Source: Bradyrhizobium sp.
GTDB taxonomy: Bacteria > Pseudomonadota > Alphaproteobacteria > Rhizobiales > Xanthobacteraceae
DNA length: 64,000 nucleotides
Reading direction: 5' to 3'
NCBI RefSeq assembly: GCF_016213215.1
Contig: NZ_JACRAW010000043.1
Location: 1-64,000 of the forward strand
Shown here: positions 36,556 through 45,626 of the stretch, one piece after another
Layout: each line of letters begins with the position of its first letter
Numbering within the stretch: the stretch's first letter is position 1
Made by a program: the position numbers and the translations under genes
Notes under the pieces: model-generated
Told to the model about the DNA's origin: nothing
Databases searched by the model: none
What the model saw: the letters and a program-made list of their open reading frames with translations, nothing else

Positions 36556-38483
36556 GCGTCCGTCCTCGCGACGTCGTGGATCAGTACCGTGGCGGCGAGC
36601 CTGCCGCGGCGGCCATCCTGGTATGTGACGGGAATGTCGAGCGTAGCGCTCGATGCGCTGGCATAGAGTGCGTCGATCAGCTTCGCGTAGCGGTCCTGCA
36701 GAAACTCCCGCCGTAGCTTGCGGGTCCGGGTCAGTTCGCCTTCATCCGGATCGAGCTCCTTGGGGAAATTGGCGAAGCGGCGTACGAAAGCATGCTCGGG
36801 CAGAAACTGGTTCACGTGCGCCACCTCCTGGCGGATCAGAGCAGCGACCTCGGGTTTTTGCGATAGATCGGTGAAGGTGGAGAAGCCGATCGCGCGATCC
36901 TCCGCCCACCGCGAAACGACACTCATGTCGATATTTACGAGCGCGCCGATATAGTCGCGTGCCTCGTCGCCGAGTATCATGACGTCCTTGATGAACGGAC
37001 TGAAGCGCAGGCGGGTCTCGATGAACTGCGGCGGAAAGGGTACGCCGGAGCGCAGCTTGCGCATGTCGTCCACGCGCTCGAGGAAGACGAGTTCTCCAGC
37101 AGCGGACAGTGACACGGCGTCGCCGGTACGATACCAGTCGTCGTCGAGGCGCTCCGCCGTCTTGTCCGGCTTGTTGTAATAGCCTTTGAAGAACGAGCCG
37201 CCGCGGACCAGGAGTTCGCCTTCGGGCGAGATCTTCCATTCGAGTGGCGCGCCGGCCTCGGGATGGGCCGTGAGCCAGCGGCCGACGGTTTCCAGGTCGT
37301 AGCGTTCGCCCTGGTGGATGGAGAGGATGCCGATTTCCGTCGCTCCGTACACGTTGCGAAGCGGGACGCCCATGGCGTGGAAAAGTCGGAACACGTCGGG
37401 CGCCATGGTCGATCCTCCGCACAGCGCGACCTTGACGCGGGTGAGCCCGAGCTTGTCGCGTAGCGGCTTCAAAACCAGCATATCGGCCAGTGGGAGCAGG
37501 AAGCTGGCGGCGAGCGAAACTGGCTTGCCGTCGAGCCGCGCGACGCGAACGTCGTGGCCGACCTTCATGCCCCAGCGATAGAACCAGCGGCGGACGGGAC
37601 CCGCGTCGAGCATGCGCGCCTGCACTGTCGACGCCAGGCTCTCCCATTGACGCGGGGCAAACACCATCGCCTCGACGGCGATCTCGCGCAGATTTTCCAG
37701 CACCTGCTCAGGTGATTCCGGGAAGTTGACGACGAGCGGCAAGGTGAGCCCGATCGTGACGCCGAACAATTGCTCGGTAATCCAGGCCGGCGCAATATAG
37801 GTCAGGTAGTCCATGCCCGGCACAATGCCGGTTCCGCCGACGATGCGGTGTGCGCTGTCTATGAGATAGCGGTGCGTGATGATCACGCCCTTTGGGCGTC
37901 CGGTCGTGCCGGACGTGTACGACAACACTGCTATATCGTCGGGCCTGCCCGCTTCCACCATCTGTGCGAACCGGTCAGGCTGCTCGGCCAGACGCTGGCG
38001 GCCGATCTTCTCCAGCGCCTCCAGCGTCATGAGCGAGGACTGCCGGTAGGACCACATGCCCGTGTCGTCCCAGTAGATCAAACGCCGCAGCGTCGGAACG
38101 CGATCGAGAACGGCCAGTCCCTTGTCGATCTGCTCCTGGTCCTGGCCGACGAAATAGACGGCGCCGCTGTCCAGCAGCAGATATTCGATCTCGTCGGGAG
38201 TCAGGTCCGGATACAGCGAGACGATCTTCCCGCCGGCTGCCAGCGCCGCGAGTTCTATCCAGAAGTTCTCCGGCTCGTTCTCGCCGATGATCGCGAGCGT
38301 TTCTCCGGGCAAAAAGCCGAGCGCGTCCAGGCCGAGCGCATAGGCGCGCACGTGGTCCATGACGTCGCGATAGGTGAATTCCCGCCATATGCCGCGATAT
38401 TTGTGGCGGGCGACGAGCCGGTCCGGCTCCGCCGCGGCGCGATCGAGAAGAATCTGCGGCAGGGTGCGCATGGTCAGGGTCAT
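36552..38483 (-). CDS. Long-chain-type acyl-CoA synthetase inside a Liv operon
   Basis: A 643-residue AMP-binding CoA ligase of the large FadD15-like group. The start ATG at 38483 overlaps the LivG-like stop (ATGA); a longer reading upstream only reads LivG in the wrong frame. The P-loop is AVLSYTSGTTGRPKGVIIT, then YGATEIGILS, DDWYRTGDAVSL and, close to the end, LTRTRKLRREF. Its place between the LivG and LivH genes, with overlaps on both sides, implies that the imported acid is activated to its CoA ester on entry. Confidence 0.87.
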   Translation of the reverse strand: MTLTMRTLPQILLDRAAAEPDRLVARHKYRGIWREFTYRDVMDHVRAYALGLDALGFLPGETLAIIGENEPENFWIELAALAAGGKIVSLYPDLTPDEIEYLLLDSGAVYFVGQDQEQIDKGLAVLDRVPTLRRLIYWDDTGMWSYRQSSLMTLEALEKIGRQRLAEQPDRFAQMVEAGRPDDIAVLSYTSGTTGRPKGVIITHRYLIDSAHRIVGGTGIVPGMDYLTYIAPAWITEQLFGVTIGLTLPLVVNFPESPEQVLENLREIAVEAMVFAPRQWESLASTVQARMLDAGPVRRWFYRWGMKVGHDVRVARLDGKPVSLAASFLLPLADMLVLKPLRDKLGLTRVKVALCGGSTMAPDVFRLFHAMGVPLRNVYGATEIGILSIHQGERYDLETVGRWLTAHPEAGAPLEWKISPEGELLVRGGSFFKGYYNKPDKTAERLDDDWYRTGDAVSLSAAGELVFLERVDDMRKLRSGVPFPPQFIETRLRFSPFIKDVMILGDEARDYIGALVNIDMSVVSRWAEDRAIGFSTFTDLSQKPEVAALIRQEVAHVNQFLPEHAFVRRFANFPKELDPDEGELTRTRKLRREFLQDRYAKLIDALYASASSATLDIPVTYQDGRRGRLAATVLIHDVARTDA

Positions 38484-39289
38484 ATGCCGCGCTCGCCGAG
38501 ATAGGCCTTGAGAACGGCAGGATTTCGCTGGATGGCGGAAGGTGAGCCATCGGCGATTTGCTTGCCGAAATCGAGGACGTAGATACGGTCGGCGAGATCC
38601 ATGACCACGCCCATGTCGTGCTCGACGAGGACGATCGGAATTCCCCGAGCTTCGCGCACGTCGAGAATGAAGCGCGCGAGGTCTTCCTTTTCCTCCGTGT
38701 TCATGCCGGCCATTGGCTCGTCCATCAGCAGGAGCTTCGGTTCCTGCGCGAGTGCGCGGCCGAGATCGACGCGTTTGCGCAAGCCGTAGCCCAGCGTGCC
38801 GACGGGCCGGTGACGGATCGACTCGATCTCGAGAAGTTCGATGATCTCCTCCGCTACCTCGCGATGGCGCGTCTCTTCGCGTTCGGCCCAGCCGACATGC
38901 AGGAACGATTGGAGGATGGAACTGTGCATGTGGATGTGCCGGCCCACCATAATGTTCTCGATGACGGAAAGGCTCGGGAACGCGTGCGTGCCCTGGAAGG
39001 TGCGTGCGAGTCCCGCGCGCGCGATCGCGTCCTCCCGGCGTCCCGTCATGTCCTCGCCGCAGAAGAGAATGCGCCCGCGCTGCGGCCGGTAAAAGCCACC
39101 AAGACAGTTCATCAGCGAAGTCTTGCCGGCACCATTGGGGCCGATGATCGCAACGAGCTCGTTCTGCCGAATTTCGATCGTGACGTTGTTGAGCGCAACA
39201 ATGCCGCCGAAAGACAAATGCAGGCCTTCCGCGACGAGCGCCGGCAAGACGGCGTCGGCCTTTGATTGCGTGGGGATGGCGGTGGTCAT
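38480..39289 (-). CDS. Liv-type ABC ATP-binding protein (LivG-like, system C)
   Basis: A 269-residue ATPase that opens the system C operon. Walker A GPNGAGKTS at about 54-62, the signature in an altered form (LGYGLRKRVDLGRAL), Walker B LLLMDEPMAGMNTEE and the switch His in LVEHDMGVV. The LGYGLRKR form is usual in LivG proteins that accompany CoA ligases. Its promoter should lie in 39290-39332 or upstream of the acyl-CoA dehydrogenase gene. Confidence 0.88.
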   Translation of the reverse strand: MTTAIPTQSKADAVLPALVAEGLHLSFGGIVALNNVTIEIRQNELVAIIGPNGAGKTSLMNCLGGFYRPQRGRILFCGEDMTGRREDAIARAGLARTFQGTHAFPSLSVIENIMVGRHIHMHSSILQSFLHVGWAEREETRHREVAEEIIELLEIESIRHRPVGTLGYGLRKRVDLGRALAQEPKLLLMDEPMAGMNTEEKEDLARFILDVREARGIPIVLVEHDMGVVMDLADRIYVLDFGKQIADGSPSAIQRNPAVLKAYLGERGI

Positions 39290-39332
39290 TGGCGGGATTG
39301 ATTTGCCATCGAGTCAAACCTTTGTGGATTGC

Positions 39333-40490
39333 TCAGAGATTGCGGGAAATGATGAGCTTCTGGATATCGCTCGTGCCTTCGTAAATCTTGCACACTCGTA
39401 CGTCGCGGCAGTAGCGCTCCGCCGGGAAGCTGCGCAGATACCCGTAGCCCCCATGAACCTGCAGCCCGTCGGAGCAGACGCGTTCGGCCATTTCGCTTGC
39501 GAAAAGCTTTGCGATCGCCGCTTCCCGCGCGCAGGGCACACCAGCCTCCAGCAGGCGTGCGGCGTGCATGTAGTACTGCCGGGCAATGTCCACCTGTGTT
39601 GCCATCTCGGCGAGGCGGAACGCGATCGCCTGCTTTTCGAAGATCGGTTTGCCGCCGACTTCACGCTCATGCGCATATTTGATTGCGGCATCCAGGGCGG
39701 CCTGGGCGACGCCAACGGCTTGAGCGGCGATGGCGATCCGCCCGTCGGACAGGCCGGACAGGGTGATCGCATATCCTCCGCCGACCTCGCCGAGCACGTC
39801 GCCCGCGCGGGCTCGAAATCCATCGAGATGAATCTGTGCGGTGTGAGCGGTGCGCTGGCCGTGCTTGTCCTCTATGGCGGAGACGACGTAGCCGTCGGCG
39901 GGCAGTTCGACGACAAAGGTCGTGAAGCCTTTCTTGCCGGCTGACATATCGGTGCGCGCGATAATGTTGGCGATACCCGCCTCGCTGCCGTTCGAGATGA
40001 ACTGCTTCGTTCCGTTGATCACGAACCCGTCGCCGTCCTTCTTTGCGAAGGTGCGGAGCCCGGCCGTGTCGGAGCCCGCCTGCGGTTCGGTGATCAGAAA
40101 GGCGCCAATCTTTTCTCCGCTCGCCATTTTCGGCAAGAGGCGTCTCTTCTGCTCGGTCGAGCCGTGGTGAACGATGGGAAGGGCCCCGCCGAGATTGTGA
40201 ACGTGAACGATTGTGCCGACGCCCGCGTCAGCCGCCGCTATCTCCTCGATTGCCAGGCAATAGCCGAGAAAGTCCGTTTCCGAGCCGCCGTATTCCTGCG
40301 GAATGGTCATTCCCATGAAGCCGTGCTCGGCAAGCGCAGCGAGCTCGGCACGGGGCCATGCGCCTGTGCGGTCGCGCTCGGCCGCGGTCGGCGCGATGAC
40401 GTCGCGTGCCAGCCTGCGCGCGGTGTCGCGGATCATTCTCTGTTGCTCGGTCAGGAAGACAGAAGTGGAATCGACCTTGCTGAGATCCAT
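39333..40490 (-). CDS. Acyl-CoA dehydrogenase
   Basis: A 385-residue flavoprotein. FAD and acyl-CoA contacts appear in FLITEPQAGSDTAGLRT (about 130-146) and in IANIIARTD; the C-terminal motif is QVHGGYGYLRSFPAERYCRDVRVCKIYEGTSDIQ, where the catalytic Glu in YEGTSD is present (shown in parts). It removes two hydrogens from an acyl-CoA and passes electrons to ETF. It precedes the system C operon by 44 bases on the same strand and probably shares its promoter. Confidence 0.9.
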   Translation of the reverse strand: MDLSKVDSTSVFLTEQQRMIRDTARRLARDVIAPTAAERDRTGAWPRAELAALAEHGFMGMTIPQEYGGSETDFLGYCLAIEEIAAADAGVGTIVHVHNLGGALPIVHHGSTEQKRRLLPKMASGEKIGAFLITEPQAGSDTAGLRTFAKKDGDGFVINGTKQFISNGSEAGIANIIARTDMSAGKKGFTTFVVELPADGYVVSAIEDKHGQRTAHTAQIHLDGFRARAGDVLGEVGGGYAITLSGLSDGRIAIAAQAVGVAQAALDAAIKYAHEREVGGKPIFEKQAIAFRLAEMATQVDIARQYYMHAARLLEAGVPCAREAAIAKLFASEMAERVCSDGLQVHGGYGYLRSFPAERYCRDVRVCKIYEGTSDIQKLIISRNL

Positions 40491-40575
40491 CTATCGGACT
40501 TTCGAGTAGTTCCAAGGCGTCCATGATCGGAGGGGCAATGCCGCCTCGTCAAGCGTGTACGGCGAATTGACACGC

Positions 40576-40597
40576 TAATCTACCCGAGAGTAGCTTA
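40576..40597. promoter_or_regulatory. Imperfect palindrome in the ACAD/thiolase promoter
   Basis: TAATCTAC, CCGAGA, GTAGCTTA: arms pair at seven of eight positions. It sits 86 bases before the acyl-CoA dehydrogenase start and 107 before the thiolase start. The core CTACCCGAGAGTAG resembles CTACCCGCGAGTCA at 31661 and CTACCCTTCGGTAG at 42679, both also in promoter positions. A TetR gene (41911) lies in the same cluster. Confidence 0.45.
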
Positions 40598-40703
40598 CTT
40601 GCGTCCAGACGTTCTTTCGCAACTGCAACATTGATGCGCTCTTCGCTCGCAGGAGCCTGCTGCAGGCGCGCCGCCCTTGTCGACAGCGGAGACGGAGAAG
40701 ACC

Positions 40704-41888
40704 ATGGCCAGAAGCGTAGTGGTTGGCGGCGTCGGAATGGTGCCGTTTCGCAAGCCCGGCGACAGCAAGGCCTACTACGAGATGGGCGCGGATGCGGCAC
40801 GCATGGCATTGGCCGATGCCAGGATCGATTATTCCGCGGTACGGCAGGCCTATGTCGGTTACGTCTACGGGGATTCGACGTCGGGTCAGCGCGCCCTCTA
40901 CGAAGTCGGAATGACGGGCGTGCCCATCGTCAACGTCAACAACAATTGCTCCTCGGGATCGACCGCGCTCTTTCTCGCGCGGCAGGCGGTGGAGTCCGGC
41001 ATGGTCGACTGCGCCATTGCCGTCGGCTTCGAACAGATGCAGCCCGGCGCGCTCGGCGAGGTATGGACAGACCGTCCGTCGAGCCTGGGCCGTTTCAACG
41101 CCGCAACCGACGATTGGGCTGGCCATTCGGAGATTCCGCTCACGCTGCGCTTCTTCGGGGGTGCCGGCGCCGAATATCTCGATCGCTACGGCGCGAAAGT
41201 CGACTTGTTCGCGAAGGTGAAGGCCAAGGCCAGCCGCCACGCCGCGGCGAACCCGCTCGCGCTGCTGCGGAACGTGGTCACGGCCGAGGAGGTTCTGGAA
41301 TCCAAGCCGATCTGGCCGGGCGTGCTGACACGCCTGATGGCCTGCCCGCCCACGTGCGGCGGGGCGGCGGCGGTTGTCATGTCGGAGGAATTCGCGCGAA
41401 GGAACGGCGTCGACACGCAGGTCCGTATCAAGGGACAGACGATGATGACGGACCTGCCCGGCACGTTCGGCCACCGGTCAATGATCGACCTCGTCGGCTC
41501 CGAGATGGCGCGCGCCGCTGCCGAGCAACTCTACAGCGAGACCGGGACGGCGCCGGAAGACGTCGATGTGTGCGAACTGCACGACTGTTTTGCGCAAAAT
41601 GAAGTTTTCACTTACGAGGCGCTCGGCTTTTGCAAGGAGGGCGAAGCGACCGCCTTCGTCGACAAGGGCGACAACACTTTTGGCGGGCAGGTGGTCACCA
41701 ATCCTTCCGGCGGACTGTTGTCGAAGGGCCACCCGCTTGGCGCGACCGGGCTCGCGCAGTGCTACGAATTGACACAGCAATTGCGCGGAGCCGCGGATAG
41801 TCGCCAGGTAGAAGGCGCGCGTTTGGCTCTCCAGCACAATCTCGGGATCGGCGGCGCAGTGGTCTGCACGATGTACGAGAAGCATTGA
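40704..41888 (+). CDS. Thiolase-family protein, SCP-x type
   Basis: About 394 residues from the ATG at 40704 (GGAG seven bases upstream); a TTG at 40677 would add nine. The active Cys is in NVNNNCSSGSTALFLA (about residue 82), the other conserved blocks are ELHDCFAQNEVFTYEALGF and NPSGGLLSKGHPLGATGLAQCYEL with the catalytic His. Members resemble the thiolase part of sterol carrier protein X. It is followed closely by a TetR regulator. Confidence 0.85.
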   Translation: MARSVVVGGVGMVPFRKPGDSKAYYEMGADAARMALADARIDYSAVRQAYVGYVYGDSTSGQRALYEVGMTGVPIVNVNNNCSSGSTALFLARQAVESGMVDCAIAVGFEQMQPGALGEVWTDRPSSLGRFNAATDDWAGHSEIPLTLRFFGGAGAEYLDRYGAKVDLFAKVKAKASRHAAANPLALLRNVVTAEEVLESKPIWPGVLTRLMACPPTCGGAAAVVMSEEFARRNGVDTQVRIKGQTMMTDLPGTFGHRSMIDLVGSEMARAAAEQLYSETGTAPEDVDVCELHDCFAQNEVFTYEALGFCKEGEATAFVDKGDNTFGGQVVTNPSGGLLSKGHPLGATGLAQCYELTQQLRGAADSRQVEGARLALQHNLGIGGAVVCTMYEKH

Positions 41889-41910
41889 CGCTTCCGTCGG
41901 CGCGGTTCGA

Positions 41911-42609
41911 ATGCGGAAGAAAAAGACGATCGCGGCGCCGAAGAGGCGCTGGGGCGGAGAGGTATTTCTCGACGACGCGGCGGCGGGCAAGCGCCACGCC
42001 ATCATGCGCGCGGCAGCCCGCCTGTTCCGCGAGCGCGGCTACGAGAGGACGCGGTTGACCGACATTGCGGATGCACTCAACGTCTCGAAACCTTCGCTTT
42101 ACTACCACTTGGGTGACAAGGAAGGCATTCTGATTGCCATCCAGCAGTTCGGCCTTGATCAGATGCTGGACGGGTTCGACCTCCTGGTCGATCGCGGCGC
42201 GACCGGCGCCGAACTCCTGCGAATCCTCCTAACTCGCTATGGCGAGTGGACGACGACCGAATTCGGCGTCTGTGTCATCACCTCTTTCAATATCAAGATT
42301 TCGCCGCGTGGCGCGAAAAGCCTCCACTCCGCCCGCCGCCTGCTCGAACGCAAGGTGCGAGCGCTCATCGAGCGCGGAGTCGCCGACCGATCGATCAGGC
42401 CGTGCAACCCGGCGCTTGCCGCCACGGCCTTGTTCGGATGCCTGAACTGGATGGCCTTCTGGTACGACCGGTCGCGCGCCAGACGTTCGGCGGCCGAGAT
42501 CAGTGCGCAGTTCGTTGACTACTTTCTGTCCGGGCTCAACGGCCAGGAAACCCAGAGAACGCGTGAACCGGGTTTGCACAATGAGCGGAAGGTCCGGCAG
42601 CGTGAATAA
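41911..42609 (+). CDS. TetR-family transcriptional regulator
   Basis: A 232-residue TetR protein. A basic N-terminus (MRKKKTI) precedes the HTH domain: HAIMRAAARLFRERGYERT, then LTDIADALNVSKPSLYYHLGDK (about residues 30-70). The rest is a helical ligand domain, with a polar tail. It lies 22 bases after the thiolase gene and before a CoA ligase gene, so an acyl-CoA is a likely effector. Confidence 0.85.
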   Translation: MRKKKTIAAPKRRWGGEVFLDDAAAGKRHAIMRAAARLFRERGYERTRLTDIADALNVSKPSLYYHLGDKEGILIAIQQFGLDQMLDGFDLLVDRGATGAELLRILLTRYGEWTTTEFGVCVITSFNIKISPRGAKSLHSARRLLERKVRALIERGVADRSIRPCNPALAATALFGCLNWMAFWYDRSRARRSAAEISAQFVDYFLSGLNGQETQRTREPGLHNERKVRQRE

Positions 42610-42678
42610 GGGCGTGCGGCTATCGTAGGGCGCACATTCCGCAGTCGGCCCTTGATTGACAGCCGATCGTCCCTCGAA

Positions 42679-42692
42679 CTACCCTTCGGTAG
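42679..42692. promoter_or_regulatory. Short palindrome before a CoA ligase
   Basis: CTACC-CTTC-GGTAG is a perfect 5-bp inverted repeat 37 bases before the GTG start at 42730. It may be an operator sharing the CTACCC core with the site at 40576, but 5-bp arms can occur by chance. Confidence 0.35.
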
Positions 42693-42729
42693 AAAATGGG
42701 ATTGCGCCTGGGCGCGACGGGAGGACGAC

Positions 42730-44241
42730 GTGGGGTTGCGCGATTTTTCCTTGGCGGACGTCATCGCGCGCAATGCGAGATTGTTTCCAGACCGAGCGGC
42801 GGTAGTGATCGGCGACAGGCGCGTCAGCAACGCTGCTTATCGCGACCGCGTCGTGCGCCTGGCCGCAGGGCTGGCACGGGCCGGCGTCAGCGCCGGCGAC
42901 CGCGTGGCGATGCTGTCGCACAACAATCTCGAATTCGTTGACGTCTATGGGGCAATGGCTTGGCTCGGCGCCATCCTGGTTCCGATCAACTGGCGGCTGA
43001 GCGCCGACGAAATCGCCTACATCGTCTCGGACGCGGCGCCCAAGGCTGTGATCGCCGATCAGGCGCACCAAGAGGCGCTAATCGCCGCCTGTTCCGAGAT
43101 CGCGAGCATTCAGCTTTGGATCGGCGTCGGCGGCGCGATCGCGCCCTACCGGCCGATCGAGGAGATTTGTGGCGACGGAGAGACAGTGCCGCCGGCGGTT
43201 GCAGCAAGTGCGCCGTTCGTCATGTTTCACACTGCCGCGGTCAGCGGCCAGCCGCGCGGGGCGCTGCTGACGCAGTCGGGCCTGATCGCCAGCAGCGTGC
43301 AGATGATCAACTGCTGGTCGTTGACCGAGCGCGATACCGCACTGTGCGTGCTGCCGTTGTTTCACCTTGCCGGTCTGACGCTGCTGCTGGGCTGTCAGCA
43401 CGCCGGTGGAACGGCCGTCATATTGCCGCGGTTCGACGCCGCCGAAGCGGTGCGCGCCGTCAGGGCCGAAAAGGTCACGGTGCTCAGCGAGTTCGCGCCG
43501 ATCCTCGGCTCGATGCTCGACGCAACGAAACATCCGGGCGATCTCGCGAGCCTGCGCGTCGTCACCGGTCTCGACACGCCTGAGACGATCGCGCGTTTCG
43601 AGAGGGCGTGTCCGGATGCGCGCTTCTGGGTGGCTTTTGGCCAGTCGGAGACGTCCGGGCTGGTCACGGCCGCGCCGTTCCGCGACCGCCCGGGATCGGC
43701 AGGCAGGCCAATGTTTCTTTCACAGGTCGCCGTCGTCGACGATCTCGATCGGCCGGTGCCGGCGGGTGAGACTGGCGAAATCGTGGTGCGCGGTCCGGGC
43801 GTATTCGAAGGGTACTGGAATTGCCCGGAGGACACCAAGGCAACATTCCGCAACGGCTGGCATCACACCGGAGACAACGGCGCCTTCGACGCCGATGGCT
43901 ACCTTTTCTACAAAGGCCGCACCCCGGCCAAGGAGTTGATCAAGCCCGGCGGCGAGAACGTCTATCCGGCCGAAGTGGAAGCGGCGCTGCTTGGCCATCC
44001 GGCGTTACTCGAAGCTGTCGTCTTCGGCGTGCCGGACGCTGAATGGGGCGAGGCGGTGAAGGCCGTCTGCGCCCTGAAGCCGGGAGCATCGGCCACACCG
44101 AAGGAGATCGTGGACTTCGTCGCTGGCCGCATCGCCCGCTACAAGCGGCCGAAGCATATCCTGCTGACCGAGAGCCTGCCGAAGACCGCCGCCGGGGCGA
44201 TCGATCGCACGCGCGCGAAGGAAACCTTCCGCGATGGGTGA
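42730..44241 (+). CDS. AMP-binding acyl-CoA synthetase with variant P-loop
   Basis: About 503 residues from the GTG at 42730, which has GGGAGGAC just upstream. The C-terminal half is standard: FGQSETSGLV, HHTGDNGAFDADGYLFYKGR, LIKPGGENVYPAEVEAALLGHP and a Lys-like position near PKTAAGAIDR, where Ala/Ile stand in for the usual Lys (GKxxR). The P-loop reads VMFHTAAVSGQPRGALLTQ instead of TSGTTGxPKG. With both the P-loop and the final Lys changed, activity may be altered, although homologues with HTAAVxGxPRG are common in Bradyrhizobium-like genomes (recalled). Confidence 0.78.
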   Translation: MGLRDFSLADVIARNARLFPDRAAVVIGDRRVSNAAYRDRVVRLAAGLARAGVSAGDRVAMLSHNNLEFVDVYGAMAWLGAILVPINWRLSADEIAYIVSDAAPKAVIADQAHQEALIAACSEIASIQLWIGVGGAIAPYRPIEEICGDGETVPPAVAASAPFVMFHTAAVSGQPRGALLTQSGLIASSVQMINCWSLTERDTALCVLPLFHLAGLTLLLGCQHAGGTAVILPRFDAAEAVRAVRAEKVTVLSEFAPILGSMLDATKHPGDLASLRVVTGLDTPETIARFERACPDARFWVAFGQSETSGLVTAAPFRDRPGSAGRPMFLSQVAVVDDLDRPVPAGETGEIVVRGPGVFEGYWNCPEDTKATFRNGWHHTGDNGAFDADGYLFYKGRTPAKELIKPGGENVYPAEVEAALLGHPALLEAVVFGVPDAEWGEAVKAVCALKPGASATPKEIVDFVAGRIARYKRPKHILLTESLPKTAAGAIDRTRAKETFRDG

Positions 44242-44298
44242 GCCTGGTGCGACTCGCGACGTTTCAGCGCGCTCGGTCATGCGCGCGCAGGGCGCACG

Positions 44299-44406
44299 TT
44301 GCGGTTCGGCGGCGTCACGGCCCTTTCCGATGTCGCGAAGCACGGCAAGTACATGCCGGCGAGGCCCGAATGGTTTCCCATCCCAACGGACGTGACAAAA
44401 TGGTGA
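44299..44406 (+). pseudogene. Possible ABC ATPase relic
   Basis: The frame reads LRFGGVTALSDVA, the N-terminal strand-loop of LivG-type ATPases, then continues with unrelated HGKYMPARPEWFPIPTDVTKW to a stop. There is no Walker A or start codon. It may be a short remnant of a deleted transporter gene between the CoA ligase and the crotonase. The match is only 13 residues long, so chance is possible. Confidence 0.3.
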
Positions 44407-44414
44407 TCCAAGAC

Positions 44415-44438
44415 GGCGGGATGCTTTAGCCTCCCGCC
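44415..44438 (+). terminator. GC hairpin, terminator-like
   Basis: GGCGGGA, a ten-base loop, then TCCCGCC form a perfect 7-bp stem. There is no T-run after it. It lies between the CoA ligase and the crotonase and could end the ligase transcript. Confidence 0.4.
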
Positions 44439-44528
44439 GCCTTCGGGCTTGCGAGGACAACGGACGTGAACGTCGCTCAGTATTTGAGCGCGGCCATGCA
44501 CGAGCTATTTCGATATTGGAGACAGTCG

Positions 44529-45320
44529 ATGCCAACGCCAGCGAACGAACTCGTGACCCGCGAAGACAAAGATGCGATCTGCCGTCTTAGCCTCAATCGT
44601 CCGGAGCAGGGCAACAGCCTTTCGGTCTCGACGATCGATGCGCTGCACAAGCACCTAGTTGATCTCAGGGCGGAGACGGGCATCGCGGTTATCGTGCTGG
44701 CGGGCGTCGGCAAGAAGATCTTTTGCGCCGGCCACGATCTGAAGGAATTCCAGGCTAACGACGGCCCGGAATTCTCGGCCTCCGTCGCCTCGCGCTGCTC
44801 GGCGATGATGCAGGCCTTCCGCGACCAGCCGCAGATCATCATCGCGAAGGTCGAAGGCGTCGCCTCCGCCGCCGGATGCCAGCTCGTCGCCAGCGCAGAC
44901 CTTGCCGTGGCGGAGAGCGGGGCGCGTTTCGCAACCCCGGGCGTGAACATCGGCCTGTGGTGCTGGACCCCGATGGTCGCCTTGGGACGGAACGTGCTTC
45001 CCAAGCACGCCATGCAGATGCTGACGACCGGCCGCCTCCACGACGCTGAGTTCGCGATGCGCGCCGGACTTGTCAACGCGGTCGTTGCGCCGGAAGAGCT
45101 CGACACGGCGGTGCAGAATCTCGCCGAGGAGATCGCTTCAAAATCCACCTACACGCTGGCGCTCGGCAAGCAGGCCTTCTACCGGCAAATTCAGATGTCG
45201 ATTTCCGACGCCTATGAGTACGCCGGCCAGCTCACCGCGCGGAACATGGCGCATCCCGATGCGAAAGAAGGAATCCGGGCATTCGTCGAGAAGCGAAAGC
45301 CGATCTGGCGCGGACGTTGA
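44529..45320 (+). CDS. Enoyl-CoA hydratase/isomerase (crotonase family)
   Basis: About 263 residues from the ATG at 44529 (GGAG eight bases upstream); starts at 44466 or 44496 would extend it. Oxyanion-hole segments are GVGKKIFCAGHDLKEF and VEGVASAAGCQLVASADLAVA. TPGVNIGLWCWTPMVALGR takes the place of the second Glu motif, as in ECHDC3-like proteins, so a plain hydratase is doubtful. KKPIWRGR-like ending EKRKPIWRGR is usual for this subgroup. Confidence 0.82.
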   Translation: MPTPANELVTREDKDAICRLSLNRPEQGNSLSVSTIDALHKHLVDLRAETGIAVIVLAGVGKKIFCAGHDLKEFQANDGPEFSASVASRCSAMMQAFRDQPQIIIAKVEGVASAAGCQLVASADLAVAESGARFATPGVNIGLWCWTPMVALGRNVLPKHAMQMLTTGRLHDAEFAMRAGLVNAVVAPEELDTAVQNLAEEIASKSTYTLALGKQAFYRQIQMSISDAYEYAGQLTARNMAHPDAKEGIRAFVEKRKPIWRGR

Positions 45321-45626
45321 GAAGACCACCATCTTGATCACTGCTGGCAGTGCAACGCCCGGTGAGCTCCGCCTCGTTACAAGTCAGTCAATATTTGCAG
45401 CGTATAATCGGGCGCGGAGACGGCTTGGCGTCTCGCTCCGGCGATGGGACGAACAGGCGCGGGAAAGCGACCACATGGGCCGCGACCACCCAAAATGCGC
45501 ACGATGAAAGGAGTGCGTCTCACTGGCGCCGGATCATCGGAAGGATCGGGTGCTACTCTACCCTTTACTGGCGACCGGGAGAGCATTAGTAATTATTCAA
45601 ATATCTGAATTTGAAAGGAAAATCGG
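45321..45626. other. Leader of the BigR-like gene
   Basis: Some 306 bases without a gene. The last 50 are AT-rich and contain the inverted repeat TTCAAAT-ATCTGA-ATTTGAA noted separately. Nothing else was recognised. Confidence 0.4.
45596..45615. promoter_or_regulatory. Inverted repeat, likely autoregulatory operator of the BigR-like repressor
   Basis: TTCAAAT (45596-45602), six bases, ATTTGAA (45609-45615): perfect 7-bp arms, ending 11 bases before the ATG and overlapping the ribosome binding site GAAAGGA. BigR and SqrR proteins bind AT-rich palindromes over their own promoters, so this position fits repression. Confidence 0.6.

Noticed and set aside
36552..39317. A 921-codon reading frame on the minus strand
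   Set aside because: Only codons from 38483 onward are the CoA ligase. The first 278 codons are LivG (38480-39289) read in the wrong frame.
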